64,000 nucleotides of DNA from Xanthomonas translucens pv. cerealis (GTDB taxonomy: Bacteria; Pseudomonadota; Gammaproteobacteria; Xanthomonadales; Xanthomonadaceae): assembly GCF_006838285.1 (NCBI RefSeq), contig NZ_CP038228.1, positions 3,906,001-3,970,000 on the forward strand. Direction: 5' to 3'. Shown here one piece after another: positions 34,781 to 43,291 of this stretch (positions are counted from its first letter, which is position 1; each line of letters opens with the position of its first letter). The notes below the pieces were generated by a model, which made no database searches, had not been told where the DNA came from, and was given only the letters and a program-made list of their open reading frames with translations. Position numbers and translations under genes: made by a program.

Positions 34781-35571
34781 CAGGCGGCACTCCGCGCGCG
34801 CGGCGGCGCATCGAACGGGATCGGGCCGTCCGGGCGGCCGTGCAGGAACTGTTGCAGCAGCGGGTCGGCGCTGGCCTGCAGCGCGTCCGGGGTGCCGGCG
34901 AAGACCACCCCGCCGTTGGCGATGGCCACCGCCTGGTCGCAGATCGGCAGGGTTTCGTGGACGTGGTGGCTGACGATGATGCTGGTCAGGCCCAGGGTAT
35001 CGTTGAGGCGCTGGATCAGGCTCATGATCACCCCGGAGGCGATCGGGTCCAGGCCGGTCAGCGGTTCGTCGTAGATCATCAGCGGCGGGTCCAGGGCCAA
35101 CGCGCGGGCCAGCGCCACGCGCCGCGCCATGCCGCCGGACAGCTCGCGCGGCCAGGCGTCGGCGGCGGCGAGCAGGCCCACCGCGTGCAGCTTCAGCGCC
35201 ACCAGCCGTTGCAGCACCGGCTCGGGCAGGCGGGTATGGGCGCGCAGCGGCAGCGCCACGTTCTCGGCCACGCTCAGGTCGGTGAGCAGGCCGTTGCCCT
35301 GCAGTAGCACGCCAATGCTCTTGCGGGTTTCGCGCAGCGCGCGGCTGCCGCGCGGCAGCGCCTGGCCGAACACCTCGACCGAACCGGCGACCGGCACCAG
35401 CTCGCCGGTCAGCGCCGCCAGCAGGGTCGATTTGCCGCTGCCCGACGGGCCGAGCACGGCGGTGATGCTGCCGCGCGGCACGGCCAGCGAGACATCGCGC
35501 AGGATCGCGCGGCCGCCACGGTCGATGCGCACGCCCGACAACTGCACCACATTGGATTCGGAAGACGCCAT
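34780..35571 (-). CDS. mlaF: ABC transporter ATPase MlaF
   Basis: 263 residues. Walker A GPSGSGKST (about residue 42), Q-loop GVLLQGNGLL, signature LSGGMARRVALARAL, Walker B LMIYDEP and switch His VSHHVHE are all present, so the ATPase should be active. It is first in the mlaFEDCBA operon. ATG 35571 was chosen because similarity begins at ESNVVQLSGVRIDRGG; the longer frame reaches into the recC-mla intergenic region. Confidence 0.95.
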   Translation of the reverse strand: MASSESNVVQLSGVRIDRGGRAILRDVSLAVPRGSITAVLGPSGSGKSTLLAALTGELVPVAGSVEVFGQALPRGSRALRETRKSIGVLLQGNGLLTDLSVAENVALPLRAHTRLPEPVLQRLVALKLHAVGLLAAADAWPRELSGGMARRVALARALALDPPLMIYDEPLTGLDPIASGVIMSLIQRLNDTLGLTSIIVSHHVHETLPICDQAVAIANGGVVFAGTPDALQASADPLLQQFLHGRPDGPIPFDAPPRARSAA

Positions 35572-36062
35572 CGCGGCCTTTAACGAAAAATCAACACAGG
35601 ATTGAACCAGTCCGCTGAACTTAACCGAACTGGGCCGTGCAGTATTGTCGCATCCGTGACGTCTGCGTGCGCATGGTCCGCGGATACCGTACATGCAAAA
35701 GCGTGTATTGGGCCTGGGCTGGCAGTTTCCACGCCGGGCTCGGCAGGTTTTCCAAGGCCGCGCACGTGCCGCGACATCGCCGGAAGCGTGAACCGAGACC
35801 GTCGCAGGGAGTTGAACGAAGCCAAGATCCCCTTCGTGAAGCCGCTAGCCCCTCTCCCCCGGGAGAGGGGTTGGGGTGAGGGTGCGGCGCGAAAGCGTCT
35901 CGCGGAATTGGGTGCGCGAGACTGCGCCCGGACCCTCATCCGCCCCTGCGGGGCACCTTCCCCCGGAAAGGGGGCCATGGTCCCGCCGGGAGAAGGAACC
36001 GCCGCCGACCCCACCATCGCGCAACGACGCCCCACCTGCGCATCCGGCACAATGCCGCACGC
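35572..36062. other. Divergent intergenic region between mlaF and recC
   Basis: No gene. The mlaF-proximal 130 bases are AT-richer and should carry the mla promoter. The rest contains two dispersed repeats: 35847-35890 (AGCCCCTC...GAGAGGGGTTGGGGTGAGGG, continuing into GCGCGAAAGCGTCTCGCGG) and 35930-35995 (ACCCTCATCCGCCCCTGCGG...GGGAGAAGG). These are the same families as at 3.3, 43.2, 43.8 and 57.0 kb. Confidence 0.7.
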
Positions 36063-39000
36063 ATGCACGCCCCTTCCGCGCCCGATTTCCGCCTGTACCC
36101 GTCCAACGCGCTGGATACCCTGGCCGCCCTGCTCGCCGAGGAACTGCGCCGGCCGGTGCCGGAGCAGCCGTTGCTGGCGCCGGAGGTGGTGCTGATCCCG
36201 CAGGTGGCGATGCGGCGCTGGCTGCAGTCCACGCTGGCGGCCGCGCACGGCGTCGCCGCCAACCTGGAATTTCTGACGCCCGGCGAATTCGTCGCGCGCG
36301 CGTTGGACGCCAACCTCGGCCCGGCCGCCGACGATCTGGACATGGCCACCACCCAGTGGCGGCTGTACGCTGCGCTGCAGGCCGATCTCGGCAGCGATGC
36401 GGCGCTGGCACCGCTGGCCGGCTACCTGGCCGATGGCGACGCGCTCAAACCCTGGGCGCTGGCCGGCGAGCTGGGCAACGTGTTCGAGAAATACCAGGCC
36501 TGGCGCCGCGACTGGCTGCTGCGCTGGGAAAGCGGCGCCGATGCCGACGATCCGCAGGCGCGGCTGTGGCGCCGGATCGCCAGCGGCCGCCAGTACCGCG
36601 CGCGCCGCATCGGCCAGTATCTGGACCGCTACGCGCAGCCCGACGGCCCGCTGCCGCAAGGCCTGCCGACGCGGCTGTTCGCCTTCGCCATCCTCAACAT
36701 CTCGCCCGACGTGCTGCGCGTCCTCGCCACTCAGGCGCGCGTGGGCACGCTGCACTTCTACCTGCCCACACCGACCCAGGGCTACTGGGGCGACCTGCAG
36801 ACGCTGTGGCAGCGCCGTCGCGAGGATGGCGCGGTCGACCTGTTCGCCGCGCAGGTGCAGGAAAACCCGCTGCTGCAGGCCTGGGGCGCGGCCGGGCGCG
36901 ACTTCATGGCGCTGGTCGGCGACTACGAAGTGGTGCATCCGCTGGCCGAGATCGCGGTCTACGCCGATCCGCTGGCCTCCGGCCAGCGCCCGCTCGCCGC
37001 CGGCGGCCTCGGCGACAGCCTGCTGCGGCGCATGCAGAGCGATCTGTTCCAGCGCCGCGCGCCGGCCGTGCCGCCGCCGTTGCCGCAGGTGGATCTGGTC
37101 GATCCCAGCCTGCAACTGCACGCCTGCCATACCCGCCTGCGCGAACTGCAGGTGCTGCACGACCAGCTGCGCGCGCTGCTCGACGACCCGCGTTTCGATC
37201 CGCCGCTGCAGCCGCGCGAGATCGCGGTGCTGTCGCCGGACATCGACCCGTACGTGCCGTACCTGGACGCGGTGTTCGGCGGCCACGGCCGCGACGACGC
37301 GCTGCCCTACGCGCTGGCCGACGCCAGCCCGCTGGCCAGCGAGCCGCTGGCCGAAGTGTTCCTGAGCCTGCTCGGACTGCCGCTGTCGCGCTTCGGCCTG
37401 TACGAGATCCTCGACCTGCTGGCCAGCGCGCCGCTCGCCGAGGCCGCCGGGCTGGACGAAACCGGGCTGGAACGCCTGCGCGGCTGGCTGCACGCCGCCG
37501 GCGTGCGCTGGGGCCTGGATGCCGCGCATCGGCACCAGCACCAGGCGCCTACCGACGACGCCTACACCTGGCGTTTCGCGCTGGACCGGCTGCTGCTCGG
37601 CCACGCCAGCGGCGCCGAGGACGACATCGCCGGGGTGGCGCCGTGGCCGCAGCTGGAAGGCAGCGCCCTGGCCGCGCTGGACACGTTGCTGCGGCTGTTG
37701 CGCGTGCTCGACCGCCACCAGGCCATGCTGGCCGAGCCGATGGCCCCGGCCGACTGGCGCGAATGCCTGCTCGGCCTGCTCGATGCGCTGATCCCGCAGG
37801 CACCTTCGGCGCCGCGCGCGCAACGCGCGTTGGAACGGTTGCGCAGCCTGATCGACCAGTTCGCCCGCGACGCCGCGCGCGCCGAGTACGCCGGCAAGGT
37901 CTCGGCCGAAGTGGTGCGCGCGCATTTCGCTGCGGTGCTGGGCGAATCGGACACCCGCGCGCCGCTGCTCACCGGCGGCATCAGCTTCGGCCGCATGGTG
38001 CCGATGCGCCTGCTGCCGTTCCGCGTCATTTGCCTGCTCGGCATGAACGACGGCGACTTCCCGCGCCGCGACCCGGCCGCCGGCCTCAACCGCCTCACCG
38101 CCGAACTCGGCAGCGCACGCCGCCGCCACGGCGACCGTTCCACCCGCGAGGACGACCGCTTCCTGTTCCTGCAGCTGTTCGCCTCGGCGCAGGACGTGTT
38201 CTACCTCAGCTATCTCGGCGCCGACGCGCGCGACGGCAGCGTGCGCGAGCCGTCGGTGCTGGTCAGCGAACTGCTGGCGAGCGCGGCGCACTACCACGCC
38301 GATCCCCGGGCCATCGACACGCTGGTCGTGCGCCACCCGCTGCAACCGTTCGCCGCCGCCGCGTTCGGTGCGCTTGGCGAAGACGGCGCCGATCCGCGCC
38401 GCTTCAGCTATCGCCGGCAATGGCGGCCGGCGGTGGACAGCCTGGCCGGGCAGCGCCAGGCGCTGCCGCCGTGGGTGGCCGCTGCGTTGCCCGCCGACGA
38501 TATGGCGCAGCCAACGAGCATTTCGATCGACGACCTGCGCCGCCTGTTCGCCGATCCGGCCGGGCAGTTCCTGCGCCATCGCTTGGGCATGCGCCTGCCC
38601 GACCCGGCCGGCGAGGACAGCGACCTGGAGCCGTTGCTGGCGCCTGGCAGCGGCCTGGACCAGTACGGCTTGCAGCAACAGGTGCTGGAGGCCGCGCTGA
38701 CCGACAACACCGATGGGCTGTACGCACGCCTGCGCGCCCGCGCGCTGCTGCCGTCCGGGCCGTTGGGCCGGCGCCTGCTCGACGAACGCCTGCGCCAGCT
38801 GCGCCCGTACGCGCAGGCGTTCGCGCAGTGGCGCGGTGACGCACCGGCGCAGTCGCAACGGTTGCAGGTGCGGATCGACGGCATCGAGCTGCATGGCCGC
38901 CTGCCCGACTGGTACGCGAGCGGGGTAGGGCGGGTGCAGGTCGGCGCACTCAGCGGCCGCGCGACGATCCGCCACGGCCTGGAATGGCTGCTGCTGCGTG

Positions 39001-39476
39001 CCGCTGGCGAACGCGTGCCGTTCGTGCGCTTCTTCGAAGACGACGACGGCCTCGGCCCGCATCCCATGCAGGGGGAAGCGGCCGAACCGCTGTCGCAGGC
39101 GCAGGCGCAGGCGGCGCTGGCCGACCTGCTGCGGCTGTATCGGCATGGCCTGCAGGCGCCGCTGGCGTTCGCCCCGTACAGCGGCTGGAAATACCACCAA
39201 GCCGCGCGCAACGGCGACCTCGACAAGGCGATCAAGGACGCCGCCGCGCAATGGCAAGCCAGCTTCGGCTGGAGCGAAGCGGACACGCCGGAACTGCGCC
39301 TGGTGCATCGCGGCCACGACCCGTTCGCCGATGCGCAGCGCTTCGCCGAATTCGCTGCCACCAGCCACACGCTGTATTCCCTGCTCGAACGCGGCAGCGC
39401 CGACGGCGCGCTCGATCCGGCACGGCTGGCCGAAAGCTGGCGGCAGTGGCGCGGCGCGCAGGAGGATGCCGAATGA
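36063..39476 (+). CDS. recC: RecC subunit of exonuclease V
   Basis: 1137 residues, close to the E. coli length. RecC holds the complex together and recognises Chi. The N-terminus reads FRLYPSNALDTLAALLAEEL, followed by QVAMRRWLQSTLA, FAFAILNISPDVLRVL, AVLSPDIDPYVPYLDAVF and GRMVPMRLLPFRVICLLGMNDGDFPR, all typical. It begins the recCBD operon; the stop overlaps the recB start (ATGA, 39473-39476). The order C-B-D differs from the E. coli recC-ptrA-recB-recD order, with no ptrA present. Confidence 0.96.
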   Translation: MHAPSAPDFRLYPSNALDTLAALLAEELRRPVPEQPLLAPEVVLIPQVAMRRWLQSTLAAAHGVAANLEFLTPGEFVARALDANLGPAADDLDMATTQWRLYAALQADLGSDAALAPLAGYLADGDALKPWALAGELGNVFEKYQAWRRDWLLRWESGADADDPQARLWRRIASGRQYRARRIGQYLDRYAQPDGPLPQGLPTRLFAFAILNISPDVLRVLATQARVGTLHFYLPTPTQGYWGDLQTLWQRRREDGAVDLFAAQVQENPLLQAWGAAGRDFMALVGDYEVVHPLAEIAVYADPLASGQRPLAAGGLGDSLLRRMQSDLFQRRAPAVPPPLPQVDLVDPSLQLHACHTRLRELQVLHDQLRALLDDPRFDPPLQPREIAVLSPDIDPYVPYLDAVFGGHGRDDALPYALADASPLASEPLAEVFLSLLGLPLSRFGLYEILDLLASAPLAEAAGLDETGLERLRGWLHAAGVRWGLDAAHRHQHQAPTDDAYTWRFALDRLLLGHASGAEDDIAGVAPWPQLEGSALAALDTLLRLLRVLDRHQAMLAEPMAPADWRECLLGLLDALIPQAPSAPRAQRALERLRSLIDQFARDAARAEYAGKVSAEVVRAHFAAVLGESDTRAPLLTGGISFGRMVPMRLLPFRVICLLGMNDGDFPRRDPAAGLNRLTAELGSARRRHGDRSTREDDRFLFLQLFASAQDVFYLSYLGADARDGSVREPSVLVSELLASAAHYHADPRAIDTLVVRHPLQPFAAAAFGALGEDGADPRRFSYRRQWRPAVDSLAGQRQALPPWVAAALPADDMAQPTSISIDDLRRLFADPAGQFLRHRLGMRLPDPAGEDSDLEPLLAPGSGLDQYGLQQQVLEAALTDNTDGLYARLRARALLPSGPLGRRLLDERLRQLRPYAQAFAQWRGDAPAQSQRLQVRIDGIELHGRLPDWYASGVGRVQVGALSGRATIRHGLEWLLLRAAGERVPFVRFFEDDDGLGPHPMQGEAAEPLSQAQAQAALADLLRLYRHGLQAPLAFAPYSGWKYHQAARNGDLDKAIKDAAAQWQASFGWSEADTPELRLVHRGHDPFADAQRFAEFAATSHTLYSLLERGSADGALDPARLAESWRQWRGAQEDAE

Positions 39477-42400
39477 GCGCCCCCGCCCCCGACCCGTACC
39501 TGACCCTGCCGCTGCACGGCGTGCGCCTGATCCAGGCCAGCGCCGGCACCGGCAAGACCTTCACCCTGGCTACGCTATTCACCCGGCTGGTGGTCGAGCG
39601 CGGCCTGCGCATCGGCCAGATCCTGGCGGTCACCTTCACCGAGGCCGCCACCCAGGAACTGCGCCGGCGCATCCGCGAGCGCCTGGCGCTCGCAGCGACG
39701 CTGGTGCCTACGGCTGCTTCTGTAGGAGCGGCTTCAGCCGCGACAGAGAGCGCGAACGACCTGTCGCCGACCGAGATCGCCAACGACCTGTCGGGGTTAA
39801 AGCCGCTCCTACAGGACGCGCCCGACGCCGCACTCACCCGCGCCATCCTCGGCGCGCACCTGGCTGCCAGCGACGAAACCCCCGCCGCGCTGCGTCGCCG
39901 CCTGCAACAAGCGGTGGAGGACATCGACCTCGCCGCCATCTTCACCATCCACGGTTTCTGTGCCCGGGTGCTGCGCGAGCATGCGCTGGAGAGCGGCCAG
40001 ACCTTCGCCGCGCCGGAACTGCTGGCCAACGACCGCGACCTGCTCGGCGAAGTCGCCGCCGACCTGTGGCGCCAGCGCGCCGCCGACACGGCGATGGCCG
40101 ACGACCTGGTCGCGCTGTGGCCGGGTGGCCCCGACGCGCTGGCCAGCGACCTGCGCCAACTGGTGCGGCATCCGCAGCTGCTGCCGGCGGCACCGGTCTT
40201 GGTCGACGATGTCGCTGCGGCCACGCAGCAGGTGCAGGACGCGGCCGCCGCGCTGGCCGCCGCGTTCCACGCGCACGGCACCGCATTGTTCGAAGCGATC
40301 GCCGCCGCCATCGAAGACGGCGTGCTGAGCAAGGTCAGCTACAAGCCGGAATGGCTGGCGTCGCTCTGGCATTGGTGCGACGGCTTCGCCGCCGCGCCTG
40401 CGGCCGGCCTTGCGCCGCACGCCAAGCTGATCAAGCTCACCGCTACGGAACTGGAGTCCGGCACCAACAAGAAATTCGTCGGGCGCACGCCGGCCTCGCC
40501 GATGAGTCACGAAGTCGACGGCTACCTGGCCGCGCTGGCGCGGTTGGAGGAAGCGCGCGCCAGGCGCCGCATCCGCCTGCTGCACGCGCTGCGCGGCGAC
40601 GCGGTCGCACGGCTGGCCCTGCTCAAGCGCCAGCGCCGCGTGCAGACCTACGACGACCTGGTCGATGGTGTCGCGCACGCGTTGCAGCCCGACGGTCCGC
40701 AGGCCGAAGCGCTGGCGCGGCGGCTGCGCGCACAATACGCCATCGCCCTGGTGGACGAATTCCAGGACACCGATGATCGCCAGTGGTCGATCTTCTCCAA
40801 CGTGTTCGGCGAAGGCGAGTTGGCGCGCGAGGCGGCGCTGGAACCGGCGCTGTTCGTGATCGGCGATCCCAAGCAGGCGATCTACGGCTTCCGCGGCGGC
40901 GACGTGCAGACCTATCTGGCCGCGGCCGCCGATGCCGAGCTGGCGCCGCCGCTTGGCCACAACTTCCGCTCGCGCCCCGCGTTGCTGGCGGCGATCGACG
41001 CGCTGTACGCACAGGCCGGCTATGCGCAGGCGTTCCTGACAGACGGCATCGCCTTCCATCCGGTGCAGCCCGGCAGCAAGCGCCACGATGCCGAGCTGCA
41101 GCGCGACGGCGCCACCGCCCCGGCGCTGACCGTGTGGTGCGCGCCGGAGCCGCCGCCGCCGGCCGCGTCTGCGGCCAAAAACACATCCGCAGGCAAGCCC
41201 AAACCCTGGAGCGCCGGCCGCGCGCGCGCGCTGTGCACCGCCGCCTGCGTCGCCGCGATTCGCGGCTGGCTGGCCGGCGGCCGCACCGGCACCGCGACGC
41301 TTGGCGGCCGCGCGGTGCAGGCCGGCGACATCGCGGTGCTGGTGCGCAGCCATGGCGAGGCCACCCGCATCCAGCAGGCACTCGGCGCGGTCGGCATACC
41401 CGCGGTGGCCGCCGGCAGGCAGAGCCTGTTCGCCACCGACGAAGCACTGGAACTGCTGACCCTGCTGCAGGCGCTGCTAGACCCGGGCGACGACAGCCGC
41501 CTGCGCGCGGCGCTGGCCACCGTGCTGATCGGCGAGGACGCCGCCGCGATCGCCGCGCTCGAACACAACGGCGACCGTCACCGCAGTTGGCAGCAACATG
41601 CGCTGGACTGGCGCGAGCGCTGGCAGCGCGGCGGGCCACTGGCCTTGATCGGCGACCTCGGCGCCGCGCACGCGCAGCGCCTGCTGGCGCTGGCCGACGG
41701 CGAGCGCCGCCTGACCAACTACCTGCAGCTGGCCGAAACACTGCAGGAAGCCGACACCCGCGCGCTCGGTGCGCACGGACTGGTCGATTGGCTGTCGCGG
41801 CGCATCGCCAATGCCGACGACAACGACGAGACCCAGCAGCTGCGCCTGGAATCGGACGCGCGCCGTGTGCAGATCGTGACCCTGCACAAGAGCAAGGGCC
41901 TGGAGTATCCGCTGGTGTTCCTGCCCTACGTCGGCATCGGCCGCAGCGAGCGCGGCGCCGGCCGCCACTGCGTCGTGCACGCGCCGCCGCTCGGCCGCCA
42001 ACTGCACTGGAACACAGGCAAGGACGACCCGGCCTGGAGCGCCGCCGAGGCGGCGTGGAAGCAGGAACAGCGCGCCGAGGACGCGCGCCTGCTCTACGTC
42101 GGCTTGACCCGTGCCGAGCACGCACTGTGGATCGCCACCGGTCCGTTCCACCAGCACGAGCGCACCGCGCTGGCGGCGATGGTCGGCGACCTGGACGCGT
42201 TGCAGGCCGCCGCCGGCGCCGCCGCCATCGCCATCGACACCACCCCGCCGCCAACCACCCCGCCGCGCCTGCCGTTGGCCGACGCCATCCAGGTGCCGCC
42301 GGCGCGCGTGGCGCAGCGGCATGTCGTGCCGGAGTGGTGGGTGTACAGCTTCACCCAGCTCGCCAATGCCGATGCCGGCGCCGCCGCCGACCCGATGGCC

Positions 42401-43291
42401 AGCGCCACCGTGGTCGGCAGCGGCGGCAGCGACGAGCCCTCCACCAGCGAAGCGGTCGCCACGACGCTGGACGTGGAAACGTTCGACCGCCGCTTCACCG
42501 GCAACCGCTTCGGCGTGGCCATGCACGACGTGTTCGAACGTTGCGACTTCGCCGCCTGGCGCGATTGGGTGCCCGGCCAACCGGCACCCGACGGGCAGAC
42601 CGCGGCGATCGTCGAATCCCTGCAGCGCGGCGGCTACGCCCAGGACGAACTGGACGACGGCGCCGCCATGCTCACCGCCCTGGTCGGCCACACCCTGACC
42701 GTCGCCTTGCCCGAAGGCACCCGCCTGGCCGCGGTGCCCGCACCGCAGCGCCGCAACGAAATGGAATTCCACTTCGCCATGCGGCCTACCCGCGTCGATG
42801 CGCTGCTGGCGCTGCTGCACCGCTTCGGCGTGGTCGGCGAGCGCCAGGCCTTCGGCGCGCGCCAGCGCCTGGAAGGGCTGATGACCGGCCTGATCGATCT
42901 CACCTACCAGCACGACGGGCGCTGGTACGTGCTCGACTACAAATCCAACCGCCTGCCCAGCTACGACCCCGACGCGTTGGCGCGGGCGATGGCGCACAGC
43001 GAATACGCACTGCAGGCGCTGATCTACACCGTCGCGCTGCACCGCTGGCTGCGTTTCCGCCTGGGCGAAACATACGCCTACGCCCGCGACTTCGGCGGCG
43101 TGCGCTACCTGTTCTGCCGTGGCCTCGACGCCACCCGCGACCCCTCGCCGGGCGTCCACGCCTGGCGCTTCGACCCCGAGCTGGTCGAGTCCCTGGACGC
43201 CCTCTTTGCCGGCACCGCTCTAGAGCCCCTTTCCCACCAGGAGAGGGGTTGGGGTGAGGGTACGTCCGACCACGGAGCCCCCACCCCGTGA
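39473..43291 (+). CDS. recB: RecB subunit of exonuclease V (carries repeat-derived inserts)
   Basis: 1272 residues, about 90 longer than E. coli RecB. N-terminal UvrD-type helicase: Walker A ASAGTGKTFTLATL (about 22-35), FTEAATQELRRRI, VDEFQDTD, GDPKQAIYGFRGGD and TLHKSKGLEYPLVFLP. C-terminal nuclease: GLIDLTYQHDGRWYVLDYKSNRL (Asp about 1139, Lys about 1156). Two segments derive from intergenic repeats and are in frame: residues about 82-115 (a complete REP pair between helicase motifs) and the last 20 residues (EPLSHQERGWGEGTS). The stop overlaps the recD GTG start (GTGA). Confidence 0.96.
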   Translation: MSAPAPDPYLTLPLHGVRLIQASAGTGKTFTLATLFTRLVVERGLRIGQILAVTFTEAATQELRRRIRERLALAATLVPTAASVGAASAATESANDLSPTEIANDLSGLKPLLQDAPDAALTRAILGAHLAASDETPAALRRRLQQAVEDIDLAAIFTIHGFCARVLREHALESGQTFAAPELLANDRDLLGEVAADLWRQRAADTAMADDLVALWPGGPDALASDLRQLVRHPQLLPAAPVLVDDVAAATQQVQDAAAALAAAFHAHGTALFEAIAAAIEDGVLSKVSYKPEWLASLWHWCDGFAAAPAAGLAPHAKLIKLTATELESGTNKKFVGRTPASPMSHEVDGYLAALARLEEARARRRIRLLHALRGDAVARLALLKRQRRVQTYDDLVDGVAHALQPDGPQAEALARRLRAQYAIALVDEFQDTDDRQWSIFSNVFGEGELAREAALEPALFVIGDPKQAIYGFRGGDVQTYLAAAADAELAPPLGHNFRSRPALLAAIDALYAQAGYAQAFLTDGIAFHPVQPGSKRHDAELQRDGATAPALTVWCAPEPPPPAASAAKNTSAGKPKPWSAGRARALCTAACVAAIRGWLAGGRTGTATLGGRAVQAGDIAVLVRSHGEATRIQQALGAVGIPAVAAGRQSLFATDEALELLTLLQALLDPGDDSRLRAALATVLIGEDAAAIAALEHNGDRHRSWQQHALDWRERWQRGGPLALIGDLGAAHAQRLLALADGERRLTNYLQLAETLQEADTRALGAHGLVDWLSRRIANADDNDETQQLRLESDARRVQIVTLHKSKGLEYPLVFLPYVGIGRSERGAGRHCVVHAPPLGRQLHWNTGKDDPAWSAAEAAWKQEQRAEDARLLYVGLTRAEHALWIATGPFHQHERTALAAMVGDLDALQAAAGAAAIAIDTTPPPTTPPRLPLADAIQVPPARVAQRHVVPEWWVYSFTQLANADAGAAADPMASATVVGSGGSDEPSTSEAVATTLDVETFDRRFTGNRFGVAMHDVFERCDFAAWRDWVPGQPAPDGQTAAIVESLQRGGYAQDELDDGAAMLTALVGHTLTVALPEGTRLAAVPAPQRRNEMEFHFAMRPTRVDALLALLHRFGVVGERQAFGARQRLEGLMTGLIDLTYQHDGRWYVLDYKSNRLPSYDPDALARAMAHSEYALQALIYTVALHRWLRFRLGETYAYARDFGGVRYLFCRGLDATRDPSPGVHAWRFDPELVESLDALFAGTALEPLSHQERGWGEGTSDHGAPTP
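39720..39817. repeat. REP-type pair inserted in frame inside recB
   Basis: TGTAGGAGCGGCTTCAGCCG at the left and GTTAAAGCCGCTCCTACAGG at the right match the intergenic pair at 30694-30759 in opposite orientations. Between them lie two AACGACCTGTCG units. The frame stays open and adds about 33 residues (SVGAASAATESAND...SGLKPLLQD) after the first helicase helix. Confidence 0.85.
43224..43265. repeat. Dispersed repeat forming the recB 3' end
   Basis: AGCCCCTTTCCCACCAGGAG then AGGGGTTGGGGTGAGGGTAC is a copy of the family at 3355 and 35847. It encodes the last part of RecB and ends about 22 bp before the recD start. Confidence 0.85.

Noticed and set aside
35580..39368. A 1262-codon open frame on the minus strand opposite recC
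   Set aside because: It is antisense to an unambiguous recC with intact motifs. Long antisense frames arise from high-GC codon bias, and its translation is low-complexity Arg/Gln/Gly with no domain.
39720..39817. Repeat inside recB taken as a sign of a pseudogene
   Set aside because: The frame stays open through the insert and all helicase and nuclease motifs downstream are intact, so recB is probably functional.
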